Below, piece after piece: positions 34,365 through 44,927 of a stretch of DNA of 55,758 nucleotides. The translations under genes were made by a program, and so were the position numbers. The DNA is taken from NCBI GenBank assembly GCA_050299555.1, contig JBNKWA010000024.1, positions 1-55,758 of the forward strand. The letters run 5' to 3'. The notes under the pieces are model-generated. The model was not told the DNA's origin. It ran no database searches and saw nothing but the letters and a program-made list of their open reading frames with translations. Source of the DNA: JBNKWA01 sp050299555. GTDB lineage: Bacteria; Pseudomonadota; Alphaproteobacteria; Rhodobacterales; Rhodobacteraceae. Each line of letters opens with the position of its first letter. Position 1 is the stretch's first letter.

Positions 34365-34380
34365 CTAACTGGGCGTTAAC
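34365..34380 (-). promoter_or_regulatory. CtrA-like box upstream of TadG copy 1
   Basis: CTAA-CTGGGCG-TTAAC, one mismatch from TTAA-N7-TTAAC, 19-34 bases before the ATG at 34346. Confidence 0.5.
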
Positions 34381-34478
34381 GTCAAGGCTGTGGCACGTGA
34401 ACGCGACGCGCGCGCCAATCCGATCTTCCGATCCTTCAAGGGCTTACGCCGGTGCAGGCGCCCGCACCGGCGGTGCCG

Positions 34479-35876
34479 TCAGTTGGTCAGCTTCAGGGCG
34501 GACACGGCGCTGGCAATGGATGCGAAGGCATCCTCGATCTCCAGCCCGGAGACCTCGTAGAAGTGGCTCTCACTGCTGGCGCATGCCCGCATCTCGTCCG
34601 AGGCACCCGCCGGCGCCTCGAAGGCGATGGTGAAGATGGTCACGCCATGCTCCTTGGCCGCATCGCACATGTCGTAGAACTCGCTCAACGCCATGTCGCG
34701 TTGCACGTGGGTGACGGTGGGGTGGCCAGACTGGTTTTGCAGCTCGACGGTATGGTTGATTTCGGCGAACATCTGGGTCGGCCGGAACTGTTCGGTGATC
34801 TGGCCGTCGGTCATCAGCACCAGGTACTTTCGGGTGTCCTCGTCGTCCCATTCGGCCGGCAGTCCGCGAAAGCGCTCGTCGATGGTGCCGCTGTCCACCA
34901 GGGCGGTGACCTCGGGCCGGCTGAGCGGGTCGATCAGCGCCATGCCCCACTTCATCGCGTTGTTGGTGCCGGTGCCGTCATGCAGCCGCAGCCCTTCAAT
35001 CGCGGCGACCAGGGCGTCGAGGTCGTTCGACAGCGGGCGAATGGCCTGGTCGTCCGAGGGGCACCAGCCCCAGTCCATGAAGGCGCGGTCGATCGGCCAT
35101 TCGTGGAAATCCGGCACCTGCAGATAGCTGCCGGCATGGGGCATCCCCTCGAGCACGAAGTCCGAGTGCAGAAGCTCGAGGCAAGAGGAGTAGTCGTGGT
35201 CGCGGCGCCCGTTCAGCAGTGCGAACAGCTCGGGGCCGGGATTCACATGGCCGGCATAGGGCACCAGGTTGAGCGCCGTGTAGGCGTCGCGGCCATCTTC
35301 CAGCATCGCGGCAACGAAGTTCTCGGCGGCCGGGCGAAGATACTCGATCCGCCGCTTGTCGCCGCCGTCGTAGTAGCGCATGGATCCGGAGATATCGAGG
35401 ACCAGCGAAATCTCGATTTCGGGGCGCGACATCTCGGCGGTCGCCGTCGCGGCCACCTGCAGGGTCGGGTAGCCGATCATCTTCAGGAAGTAGGTGTCGA
35501 ACTCTTGTGTGCCGGATGCCGTCACCCGGCGCCGGTTGCCGGTAAACTCTTCGGCGCGGGCCGGCGTTACGTTCAGCGAAAAGCGCTCGGTGTCCATCTC
35601 CAGCACGCCGGCGGTGCGCATGTAGTCCTCGACCACCAGTTCGGGATCGAGCGTCTGCGACATGCTGGCTGCCGACAGGACGCCACGGTCGAGCGCGTCC
35701 TGGAGTGCGGCGCGGTACATCTCGTGACGCATGTAGTCCACGGCCATCCCGGTGGAGATGATCATGAGCGCCATCATCATGATGAAGTAGGCGAGCGCCG
35801 CACCACCCTCGTCGCTGCCAAAGCGACCGACCGCAGCGCCGATACGGGCTGCGGGAACTCGTTCCCATATTGTCAT
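34479..35876 (-). CDS. TadG-like pilus/Flp assembly protein with vWA domain (copy 2)
   Basis: A 465-residue paralogue of the gene at 32928. N-terminal helix about 26-46 after DEGGAALAYFIMM; MIDAS DISGSM at about 161-166; LMTDGQITEQ downstream; C-terminal ACASSESHFYEV. The N-terminal region MAVDYMRHEMYRAALQDALD is identical in both copies. ATG at 35876 is preferred to a frame nine codons longer (35903), since GGTGGAAAAACCC precedes it. Separate upstream region (no overlap with copy 1), so the pair need not be one transcript. It may be exported and assembled with a Flp pilus encoded elsewhere. Confidence 0.82.
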   Translation of the reverse strand: MTIWERVPAARIGAAVGRFGSDEGGAALAYFIMMMALMIISTGMAVDYMRHEMYRAALQDALDRGVLSAASMSQTLDPELVVEDYMRTAGVLEMDTERFSLNVTPARAEEFTGNRRRVTASGTQEFDTYFLKMIGYPTLQVAATATAEMSRPEIEISLVLDISGSMRYYDGGDKRRIEYLRPAAENFVAAMLEDGRDAYTALNLVPYAGHVNPGPELFALLNGRRDHDYSSCLELLHSDFVLEGMPHAGSYLQVPDFHEWPIDRAFMDWGWCPSDDQAIRPLSNDLDALVAAIEGLRLHDGTGTNNAMKWGMALIDPLSRPEVTALVDSGTIDERFRGLPAEWDDEDTRKYLVLMTDGQITEQFRPTQMFAEINHTVELQNQSGHPTVTHVQRDMALSEFYDMCDAAKEHGVTIFTIAFEAPAGASDEMRACASSESHFYEVSGLEIEDAFASIASAVSALKLTN

Positions 35877-36016
35877 TGGGTTTTTCCACCAACACACGAA
35901 CACAACCGTCTACACGTGCTGCAGGATAGCTGTCGGCCACCCCTTGCGTCAAGCTAGAGGTCAGGATTCCTTAACCAATTTACGTTTTGGCAACCGCGAT
36001 GGAGGCCAGCCGGCGG

Positions 36017-36307
36017 CTAGTCGTGGGTCTCGAAAAGCCGCTCCGACATATGCTCGCGCAGCATCGCCTCGTACTGGTCCAGCAGGTAGCGGATCGCCTC
36101 CTCGTCGGCCTCGGCGACCATTCCGCCCTGCACCTGCATGACATAGGCGTTGAAGCGCGAGCAGGCATAGAGGAACGCCGACGACACCCGGCTGACGCGC
36201 TCGGATTCCGACAGCGAGTTGGCCAGGTCGACGAACTGATCGGCCAGATCGTAGAACTCGTCCTGCTCTTCTTCGTCCAGCTCGCTCAGGGTTGGTACGT
36301 CGCTCAT
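36017..36307 (-). CDS. DUF3144-family protein
   Basis: A 96-residue acidic helical protein beginning MSDVPTLSELDEEEQDEFYD. The middle SRVSSAFLYACSRFNAYVMQ is the DUF3144 hallmark. No known function; the family is small and mainly proteobacterial. It overlaps by four bases (36304-36307) the stop of ornithine cyclodeaminase, so it is the third gene of the arginase unit and is probably co-translated. An AT-rich gap with a TTAACCA word follows it towards the TadG pair. Confidence 0.75.
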   Translation of the reverse strand: MSDVPTLSELDEEEQDEFYDLADQFVDLANSLSESERVSRVSSAFLYACSRFNAYVMQVQGGMVAEADEEAIRYLLDQYEAMLREHMSERLFETHD

Positions 36308-37356
36308 GCGCCTTGTGCTCGTGCCTTTGCTCTTAGCAGCATTCCGAACAGGTCCCGCGGGTCGTCCGGGTCCGCCAGCATGTCCAGTGTCTCAAAATAT
36401 GGTGTGCCCTCGATGCGACGCAACACATAACCCAGTGAGGAAAAATCCTCGATGGCAAAGCCGACGCTGTCGAAGAGCGTGATCTGGCCGTCGGACGTGC
36501 GCCCTTCCGCCTCGCCGGCGATCACCTGCCAAAGCTCGGTCACCGGGTGTTCGGCGTCGAGCTGCTGTATCTCGCCTTCGACGCGGGTCTGCGGCGGATA
36601 CTCCACGAAGATCGACGAGCGCATCAGGATGTCCCGGTGCAGTTCGGTCTTGCCCGGGCAGTCGCCGCCGACCGCATTGATGTGCTGGCCGGCGCCCACC
36701 ATGTTGTCGGTCAGGATGGTGGCATAGTTCTTGTCGGCGGTTGTCGTGGTGATGATGTCGGCGCCCTCCACCGCCTCCTGGGCCGAGCCGCAGGCGGCTA
36801 CCGTCAGCCCGAAGCCGTCGAGGTTCTTCATGCACTTCGCCGTCGCCTGCGCGTCGATGTCGTAAAGCCGCAGCCGGTCGATGCCGCAGATCGCCTTGAA
36901 GGCCAGCGCCTGGAATTCCGCCTGGGCGCCGTTGCCGATGATCGCCATCGAGCGGGCACCCCTGGGCGCCAGATGCCGCGCCGCCATGGCCGAGGTGGCG
37001 GCAGTCCTGAGCGCCGTCAGGATCGTCATCTCGGTCAGCAGCAGCGGATAGCCGGTGGCGACATCCGCCAGGAGGCCGAAGGCGGTGACCGTCTGCAGCC
37101 CTTCGCGGGTGTTGCTGGGATGGCCGTTGACATACTTGAAGCCATAGTGCCGCCCGTCCGAGGTCGGCATCAGCTCGATCACCCCGACCGGCGAATGGCT
37201 GGCCACCCGCGGCGTCTTGTCGAACAGCGGCCAGCGGCGGAAGTCGGCCTCGATCGCCTCGGCCAGCTCGGTCATGAAGCGCTCGATCCCGACCGAGTGC
37301 ACCAGCTTCATCATGTTCTCGACATTGACGAAGGAAACCAGGTTGGTGTCGTGCAT
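36304..37356 (-). CDS. Ornithine cyclodeaminase
   Basis: A 350-residue member of the ornithine cyclodeaminase/mu-crystallin family, turning ornithine into proline and ammonia with NAD. Dinucleotide-binding MAIIGNGAQAEFQ is at about residue 138-150, and the active-site stretch GGDCPGKTELHRDILMRS is at about 225-240. Longer than mu-crystallin but normal for OCD. One base separates its ATG from the arginase stop (37358), so the pair converts arginine to proline. Final residues overlap the DUF3144 gene. Confidence 0.9.
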   Translation of the reverse strand: MHDTNLVSFVNVENMMKLVHSVGIERFMTELAEAIEADFRRWPLFDKTPRVASHSPVGVIELMPTSDGRHYGFKYVNGHPSNTREGLQTVTAFGLLADVATGYPLLLTEMTILTALRTAATSAMAARHLAPRGARSMAIIGNGAQAEFQALAFKAICGIDRLRLYDIDAQATAKCMKNLDGFGLTVAACGSAQEAVEGADIITTTTADKNYATILTDNMVGAGQHINAVGGDCPGKTELHRDILMRSSIFVEYPPQTRVEGEIQQLDAEHPVTELWQVIAGEAEGRTSDGQITLFDSVGFAIEDFSSLGYVLRRIEGTPYFETLDMLADPDDPRDLFGMLLRAKARAQGA

Positions 37357-37357
37357 C

Positions 37358-38284
37358 TCAGTAGCTCCGGGTCGGGCGATCGAAGATGCGCCGGCCGAAG
37401 AGCGAGCCGGTCAGCTCCACCATCAGCCGCGCAGTGCGGCCGCGCTCGTCGAGGAAGGGGTTGAGCTCCACCAGATCCAGCGAGGTGACCAGGCCGGAAT
37501 CGCACAGCATCTCCATCGCCAGATGCGCTTCGCGGAAGGTGGCGCCGCCCGGCACCGTGGTGCCCACCGCCGGTGCGATCTCGGGGTCGAGGAAATCGAC
37601 GTCGAGCGAGACGTGCAGCATGCCGCCTTCCGCCGAGACCCGGGCCAGGAACTCCGCCAGCGGCCGGGCGATGCCGCCCTCGTCGATGGCCCGCATGTCG
37701 GTCAGGTGCACACCCGCTTCGGCCAGCCCCTGCCGCTCTTCGGGATCGACCGAGCGCAGGCCGATCATTGCCACCCGGTCATGGGGCACCGGCGCCGCCG
37801 GCTGCGGAAAGCCCGGGAACCCGTCGCGGCCGGTGAGGTACGCCACCGGGGTGCCGTGCAGGTTGCCCGACTGGGTGGTCATCGCGGTGTGATAGTCGGC
37901 ATGCGCGTCGAGCCACAGCACAAAAAGCGGCCGACCGACGGCCGCGGCGTGCTCGGCGACCCCGGTGACGGTGCCCAGCGACAGCGAATGATCGCCGCCC
38001 AGAAACACCGGCAGCCCCTCGGCCGCCGCTTCCCGCGCCGCGCGGGTGAGGGCCTCGGTCCAGGCCACGGTCTCGGCAAAGGCGTGCAGGTTGTCACGCG
38101 GCACCGTCACCGCCGCCGGCGCCGGCTGCGGCAGATCGCCGAGATCGCGCACCTCGTGGCCGAGCGCCGTCAGCTCGCCTGCGATCCCCGCGGTGCGATA
38201 GGCGGCTGGCCCCATCAGGCAGCCGGGCTGGCGCTTGCCGCTGTCCACGGCGGCACCGAGCAGAAGGACGGTGGTTTCGGTCAT
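37358..38284 (-). CDS. rocF: Arginase
   Basis: A 308-residue ureohydrolase splitting arginine to ornithine and urea. The four metal-binding motifs are visible: GGDHS (from FLGGDHSLSLG), DAHADYH, SLDVDFLDP and VELNPFLDE for the manganese centre. Start at 38284 is chosen for the GGAGA ribosome binding site; a GTG eight codons upstream is possible. Divergent from the Lrp/AsnC gene, whose product likely activates this operon in response to an amino acid. It belongs to the arginase rather than agmatinase subfamily by length and the GGDHSLSLG box. Confidence 0.92.
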   Translation of the reverse strand: MTETTVLLLGAAVDSGKRQPGCLMGPAAYRTAGIAGELTALGHEVRDLGDLPQPAPAAVTVPRDNLHAFAETVAWTEALTRAAREAAAEGLPVFLGGDHSLSLGTVTGVAEHAAAVGRPLFVLWLDAHADYHTAMTTQSGNLHGTPVAYLTGRDGFPGFPQPAAPVPHDRVAMIGLRSVDPEERQGLAEAGVHLTDMRAIDEGGIARPLAEFLARVSAEGGMLHVSLDVDFLDPEIAPAVGTTVPGGATFREAHLAMEMLCDSGLVTSLDLVELNPFLDERGRTARLMVELTGSLFGRRIFDRPTRSY

Positions 38285-38350
38285 GTGGGTCGTCTCCATG
38301 CGTTGCACCGCTGATACTGCGCGGATCGAGCTGGACAGAACCGGCCATGT

Positions 38351-38377
38351 TGACCGATAACGCCGAGAACTGACCGA
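38351..38377. promoter_or_regulatory. Direct repeats in arginase/lrp intergenic region
   Basis: TGACCGA occurs at 38351-38357 and 38371-38377, exactly 20 bp apart (two helical turns). Candidate binding site for the Lrp-type regulator; unverified. Confidence 0.4.
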
Positions 38378-38391
38378 AGTGGACTGCCGTA

Positions 38392-38835
38392 ATGGCCGAA
38401 ATGGACGAAACCGACCGTCGGCTCATCGCCCATCTGCGACAGGACGGGCGCGCCGCGATCTCGGATCTGGCCCTGGCCCTCGGCCATACCCGCGCGACGG
38501 TGCGGGCGCGGCTTCAGCGGCTGATCGACAACGGCACCATCGCCGGCTTCACGGCGCTGACCGGTGAGGATCTCGCCACCTCGCCGGTGCGCGGTCTGAT
38601 GATGCTTGGGATCGAGGGCCGCGGCGCCGAACGGGTGATGGCGCGGCTTCTGGGCCTGCCGGCGGTCCGCGCGGTGCACAGCACCAACGGCAAGTGGGAC
38701 CTGATCGCCGAGATCGGCACCGAAACGCTGGAGGCGTTCGACCGGGTGCTCTTCGACATCCGCCGTCTCGACGGCATTGCCAGCAGCGAGACCAGCCTTC
38801 TGCTCAGCACCCGCCGGCCGGTCCGCACCCGCTGA
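38392..38835 (+). CDS. Lrp/AsnC-family regulator of arginine catabolism
   Basis: A 147-residue Lrp/AsnC protein. The N-terminal helix-turn-helix covers about residues 5-50 (DETDRRLIAHLRQDGRAAIS with recognition helix HTRATVRARLQRL), and the C-terminal RAM domain runs through AVHSTNGKWDLIAEIGT. It is divergent from arginase and probably controls the arginase operon, as AsnC-type regulators usually sit beside their target. ATG at 38392 has a weak leader. Stops nine bases before the convergent ssb. Confidence 0.88.
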   Translation: MAEMDETDRRLIAHLRQDGRAAISDLALALGHTRATVRARLQRLIDNGTIAGFTALTGEDLATSPVRGLMMLGIEGRGAERVMARLLGLPAVRAVHSTNGKWDLIAEIGTETLEAFDRVLFDIRRLDGIASSETSLLLSTRRPVRTR

Positions 38836-38843
38836 AGCGGACC

Positions 38844-39305
38844 CTAGAACGGGATCTCGTCGTCCAGATCGGCGTTGCTGCGCGACGGGCCGCTCTGGAA
38901 GCTGTCCTCGCTGCGGCCGCCGCCACCGCCCATGGCACCGGCACCCTCGCCGCTGCGGCCATCCAGCATGGTCAACTCGCCGCGATAGGGGCGCAGCACC
39001 ACCTCGGTGGAATAGCGGTCGTTGCCGGACTGGTCCTGCCACTTCCGGGTCTCCAGCTGGCCCTCGACATAGACCTTGGAGCCCTTGCGCAGGTACTGCT
39101 CGGCGATCCGCACCAACGGCTCGGAGAAGATCGCGACGCTGTGCCACTCGGTCTTCTCGCGGTTCTCGCCGCTGTTGCGGTCGCGCCACCGTTCCGAGGT
39201 GGCGAGGCGCAGATTGGCGACCTTGCCGCCGTTCTGGAAGCTGCGCACCTCCGGGTCGGCGCCGAGGTTGCCGATCAGGATCACCTTGTTGACGCTGCCC
39301 GCCAT
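38844..39305 (-). CDS. ssb: Single-stranded DNA-binding protein
   Basis: A 153-residue SSB. OB-fold features from MAGSVNKVILIGNLGADPEV through the TSERWRDRNSGE loop to STEVVLRPYRGELTML, a glycine-rich linker, and the acidic tail DDEIPF that recruits partner proteins. The start MAGS at 39305 is preferred to a frame five codons longer, because GGAGGACAGC sits upstream. Convergent with the Lrp gene. Reliable housekeeping identification. Confidence 0.95.
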   Translation of the reverse strand: MAGSVNKVILIGNLGADPEVRSFQNGGKVANLRLATSERWRDRNSGENREKTEWHSVAIFSEPLVRIAEQYLRKGSKVYVEGQLETRKWQDQSGNDRYSTEVVLRPYRGELTMLDGRSGEGAGAMGGGGGRSEDSFQSGPSRSNADLDDEIPF

Positions 39306-39401
39306 GCTGCTGTCCTCCAAAACTGTCGGGACATGCGAATCCCGTGCGGGGTTGATTTAGCACATCCGGCGCCGGGTGCCACCGCGCCCGCGCGCCGTCC
39401 A

Positions 39402-39434
39402 GCCCTGGGCCCAGCCTTGGGCCCAGCCTTGGCC
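39402..39434. repeat. Tandem 12-bp GC-rich repeat
   Basis: GCCCTGGGCCCA, GCCTTGGGCCCA, GCCTTGGCC in tandem. In the gap upstream of ssb. Probably slippage-prone; no function visible. Confidence 0.6.
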
Positions 39435-39518
39435 GGTATGGTGAACGAAGCCTTAAAGCCGCAGATGACACGAGGCCTTGGTTTGGCTAGAACAGGCGCA
39501 ATCAATTGAGCTTGCATT

Positions 39519-39543
39519 ACGCGGGTACTTGGGACGCGGGTAC
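39519..39543. repeat. Direct repeat ACGCGGGTAC x2
   Basis: ACGCGGGTAC at 39519-39528 and 39534-39543, 15 bp apart, ending five bases before the lytic transglycosylase ATG. Could be a regulatory or ribosome-binding feature. Confidence 0.4.
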
Positions 39544-39548
39544 GGGGG

Positions 39549-40169
39549 ATGGTGTCCAGATTGCTGTCGATTGCCGCGGTGGCCGCGATGCTGCTGCCGT
39601 TGCATGGAGAGCCGCTGCGCAGCGAGTCGCTGGGCGCGCGCTCGGTGCTGTCGGGCCGTGACCGTGAGTTGATTCGCCGGCCGATCCCCGGCCGCCTCGC
39701 CGGCCGCCCGCGCCCGGCTGCCACGCCCCCCGCCAGCGAGGCGAAGCTCGGCGTCACCCTCGATGCCTACAGCCCCGATACCCTGGTTTCCTTCGTGGAA
39801 CTGCCGCCCAGCGAATACGGCCGCATGGCCCGCCGCGCGGCCGAGCGCCACGGCGTGCCGGTCTCGATCTTCGCCAAGCTGGTCAAGACCGAATCGAACT
39901 GGCACCACGCGGCGGTATCGTCCAAGGGTGCCATCGGGCTGGCCCAGCTGATGCCGCAGACGGCGCGCCGGCTTGGGGTGGATCCGCGCGACCCGGAACA
40001 GAACCTCAACGGCGGTGCCCGCTATCTGGCCCAGCAATACGCCAAGTTCCGCGACTGGCGCCTGGCGCTGGCTGCCTACAACGCCGGGCCCGAGGCAGTG
40101 GAACGCTTCGGCGGCGTGCCGCCCTATCGCGAGACCCAGGCCTACGTCCGCACCATTCTCGGCGACTGA
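39549..40169 (+). CDS. Lytic transglycosylase (SLT domain)
   Basis: A 206-residue peptidoglycan lyase. N-terminal signal peptide (MVSRLLSIAAVAAMLLPL). The SLT domain has the catalytic Glu in VKTESNWHHAAVS (about residue 117), AIGLAQLMPQTARRLG and AYNAGPEAVERFGGVPPYRETQ. The linker between is Pro/Ala/Arg rich. Probably exported to cut the cell wall during growth or assembly of envelope machines. Gene is in its own unit, upstream of uvrA. Confidence 0.9.
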   Translation: MVSRLLSIAAVAAMLLPLHGEPLRSESLGARSVLSGRDRELIRRPIPGRLAGRPRPAATPPASEAKLGVTLDAYSPDTLVSFVELPPSEYGRMARRAAERHGVPVSIFAKLVKTESNWHHAAVSSKGAIGLAQLMPQTARRLGVDPRDPEQNLNGGARYLAQQYAKFRDWRLALAAYNAGPEAVERFGGVPPYRETQAYVRTILGD

Positions 40170-40337
40170 ACGCGGCAGCAGCCCGTCAGCAGGACCGCTG
40201 CGGCACCCCGTCAGCCGGCGGATAGCCCTTGTGGACGTTCTTGCTTTGGTCCATTGTCGGGCGTCGGTCCGCGGCCCCGGGCCGCTGGTATTTCCGGGCC
40301 GGAATGCTATCTGTGCCTCGCGGTCCCAGGGGGTGAG

Positions 40338-43196
<2,859 letters not shown>

Positions 43197-43369
43197 GCGC
43201 CGGATATACGGCACGTGAACGCACAATAGACGGCGAATGAACCGATCGAGGCAACCCCGCCCGAATCGGCTCCACCGCCCGCGAAATCACCCCAACGCCG
43301 TCACAATCCCGCCCGCGATCCCGCCTAGAACCGTTGACGTGGATGGTTGCTTAGCGAGGACAGTTCTCC
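43197..43369. other. Gap after uvrA
   Basis: No gene seen. The sequence is Pro/Arg-coding GC-rich DNA in all frames and probably holds the promoter of the short gene at 43370. Confidence 0.35.
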
Positions 43370-43495
43370 ATGGACGTGATGGTTGCGTTGGCTTTTGTGT
43401 GCTGCACGGGAATCGCCATCTTTGTCGGAATGCACAAGGACGACATTTCCCAGGGCAGGGTTCCCGAGCCGGTCGAGGCCTACTGGTCGGAATAG
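43370..43495 (+). CDS. 41-residue single-pass membrane protein
   Basis: A short ORF starting MDVMVALAFVCCTGIAIFVG, a hydrophobic span of about 18 residues, then a soluble tail HKDDISQGRVPEPVEAYWSE. GAGGA lies about six bases upstream of the ATG. Not recognised. The membrane span plus an acidic tail is a layout seen in many short alphaproteobacterial proteins of unknown role; no neighbour makes its function clear. A hairpin-rich region follows. Confidence 0.65.
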   Translation: MDVMVALAFVCCTGIAIFVGMHKDDISQGRVPEPVEAYWSE

Positions 43496-43502
43496 ACCTG
43501 TG

Positions 43503-43600
43503 TGTTGCGTCAGCCCCGCGCGGGCCAGGGCGAAAATCGCCCAGTCAGGCGCAACAGGCCCGGCCGATCGCCCGGGTGGAGTCGGAAAAACCGACCCCAC
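43503..43600. other. Hairpin-rich intergenic region
   Basis: Three inverted repeats: TGTTGCG/CGCAACA (43503-43509 with 43550-43556), GGGCGA-AAA-TCGCCC (43528-43542) and GTCGG-AAAAA-CCGAC with an outer GTGG/CCAC (43576-43600). They lie after the 41-residue ORF. Could be a terminator pair or a small RNA; no T-run follows on the plus strand. Confidence 0.5.
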
Positions 43601-43642
43601 AACTCGCAATTGTGACAATTTGAGTGAGTTTTTCCCATAATC

Positions 43643-43650
43643 TTAACCAT
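43643..43650 (+). promoter_or_regulatory. CtrA half-site-like word
   Basis: TTAACCAT, as at the ctrA promoter, 23-30 bases before the ATG at 43673. The upstream half is only TTCC, so this is a half-site. Confidence 0.35.
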
Positions 43651-43672
43651 TGAGAGCTTCTATATCGACGCC

Positions 43673-44044
43673 ATGACCCAGGTTGCTCCGCTCTTTCACG
43701 CGTCCGCCGATGCCTACCGCCCGATCCGGGCCCAGGCTGCGGATGACAACAGCATCGCCTACAGCTTCACCGGCCGCCGTCCCGGTCCGGTCCTCGCGGT
43801 GATCCTGCCGCCGGCCCTGCATCACGCGGTTGCCGGCCGCCTTGCGCGGGTGCCTTCGCTCGATCGCATGCATGGTGAGATTCGCCTGCTGGCCGGCGAC
43901 GCCGCTCAGGCCGCCCGCGGCGAGGCTGACGCTTGGATGATCCTCGGCGACGCCGAAGGGCCGCGCGCCTACTGGCGGGTCCTGGCCCGCGCCTCGACGC
44001 TCGGCATCATCTCCGGCCGGGGCGTTCCAGCCGCCTATCGCTGA
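43673..44044 (+). CDS. Hypothetical protein, 123 residues
   Basis: A soluble protein with no recognised domain, reading MTQVAPLFHASADAYRPIRA and a distinctive RRPGPVLAVILPPALHHAVAGR region. Codon use and amino acid balance look real (long unbroken frame, AT-richer upstream region with TTAACCAT). No clear ribosome binding site. It converges with mmsB, overlapping by ten bases. Function unknown; the neighbouring genes belong to other pathways. Confidence 0.6.
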   Translation: MTQVAPLFHASADAYRPIRAQAADDNSIAYSFTGRRPGPVLAVILPPALHHAVAGRLARVPSLDRMHGEIRLLAGDAAQAARGEADAWMILGDAEGPRAYWRVLARASTLGIISGRGVPAAYR

Positions 44045-44913
44045 TCGCGCCGGCGCTTTTCGAACCGCGGCAGCATGGCGGAAAAGTCCCGACCGCTGCC
44101 GTCTTCCGCCTCGACGAACCGCTCGTAAAGGGCCGCGGCCAGCGCTCCCATCGGGGTGTCTGCATCGACATCCGTCGCCGCCATCTGCGACAGCCGCAGG
44201 TCCTTCAGCATCAGGTCCGCCGCGAAGCCGGGCTGATAGCCGTTGTCGGACGGGCTCTCGGGTCCGACCCCGGGGGCAGGGCAATAGGTATTCATCGCCC
44301 AGCACGATCCTGACGAGGTCGAGACCACGTCGAACATCGCCTGCCGGTCCAGCCCCAGCCGGTCGGCCAGTGCAAACGCCTCGCAGACCGCGATCATCGA
44401 GGCGCCGAGGATCATGTTGTTGCAGATCTTCGCCGCCTGACCGTTGCCGGCTGGTCCGCAATGCACCGCCTTCCGACCCATCACCTCGAACAGTGGCTTC
44501 ACCCGGGCAAAGGCCGCCTCGGACCCGCCGACCATGAAGGTCAGCGTGCCGGCGGTGGCGCCGCCCACGCCACCCGAGACCGGCGCATCGGCGGCCAGCA
44601 GCCCCGACACCTCGGCATCCGCGGCCACGGCACGGGCGCTTTCGACGTCGACCGTGGAGCAATCGAGGAACACCGCCCCCTTGGTCATCGCAGGGATGAT
44701 CTCGGCGGCGACCCGGCGCAGGATCTCGCCATTGGGCAGCATGGTGATGACCACCTCGGCACCCGTCGCCGCTTCTGCCGCCGACCCGGCCTTGCCCACG
44801 CCCTCGGGCATCGGCGCAACCGTGTCGAAACCCGTCACCTGATGCCCGGCCTTGACCAGATTGGCGGCCATGGGGCCGCCCATGTTGCCGAGACCGATGA
44901 AGCCGATCTTCAT
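44035..44913 (-). CDS. mmsB: 3-hydroxyisobutyrate dehydrogenase
   Basis: A 292-residue NAD-dependent dehydrogenase of the beta-hydroxyacid family. N-terminal GFIGLGNMGGPMAANLVKAG (residues 4-23) is the Rossmann motif; the substrate region ADAPVSGGVGGATAGTLTFM and the catalytic Lys in GNGQAAKICNNMI are canonical. It oxidises 3-hydroxyisobutyrate to methylmalonate semialdehyde, the penultimate step of valine breakdown. It follows the hydrolase gene by 14 bases, in the order dehydrogenase, hydrolase, mmsB. Confidence 0.93.
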   Translation of the reverse strand: MKIGFIGLGNMGGPMAANLVKAGHQVTGFDTVAPMPEGVGKAGSAAEAATGAEVVITMLPNGEILRRVAAEIIPAMTKGAVFLDCSTVDVESARAVAADAEVSGLLAADAPVSGGVGGATAGTLTFMVGGSEAAFARVKPLFEVMGRKAVHCGPAGNGQAAKICNNMILGASMIAVCEAFALADRLGLDRQAMFDVVSTSSGSCWAMNTYCPAPGVGPESPSDNGYQPGFAADLMLKDLRLSQMAATDVDADTPMGALAAALYERFVEAEDGSGRDFSAMLPRFEKRRRDQR

Positions 44914-44927
44914 GGCGTCCTCCTCTC

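Noticed and set aside
35971..35984. TTAACCAATTTACG as a CtrA box upstream of TadG copy 2
   Set aside because: Spacing is six and the second half is TACG, so it fits only as a weak half-site.
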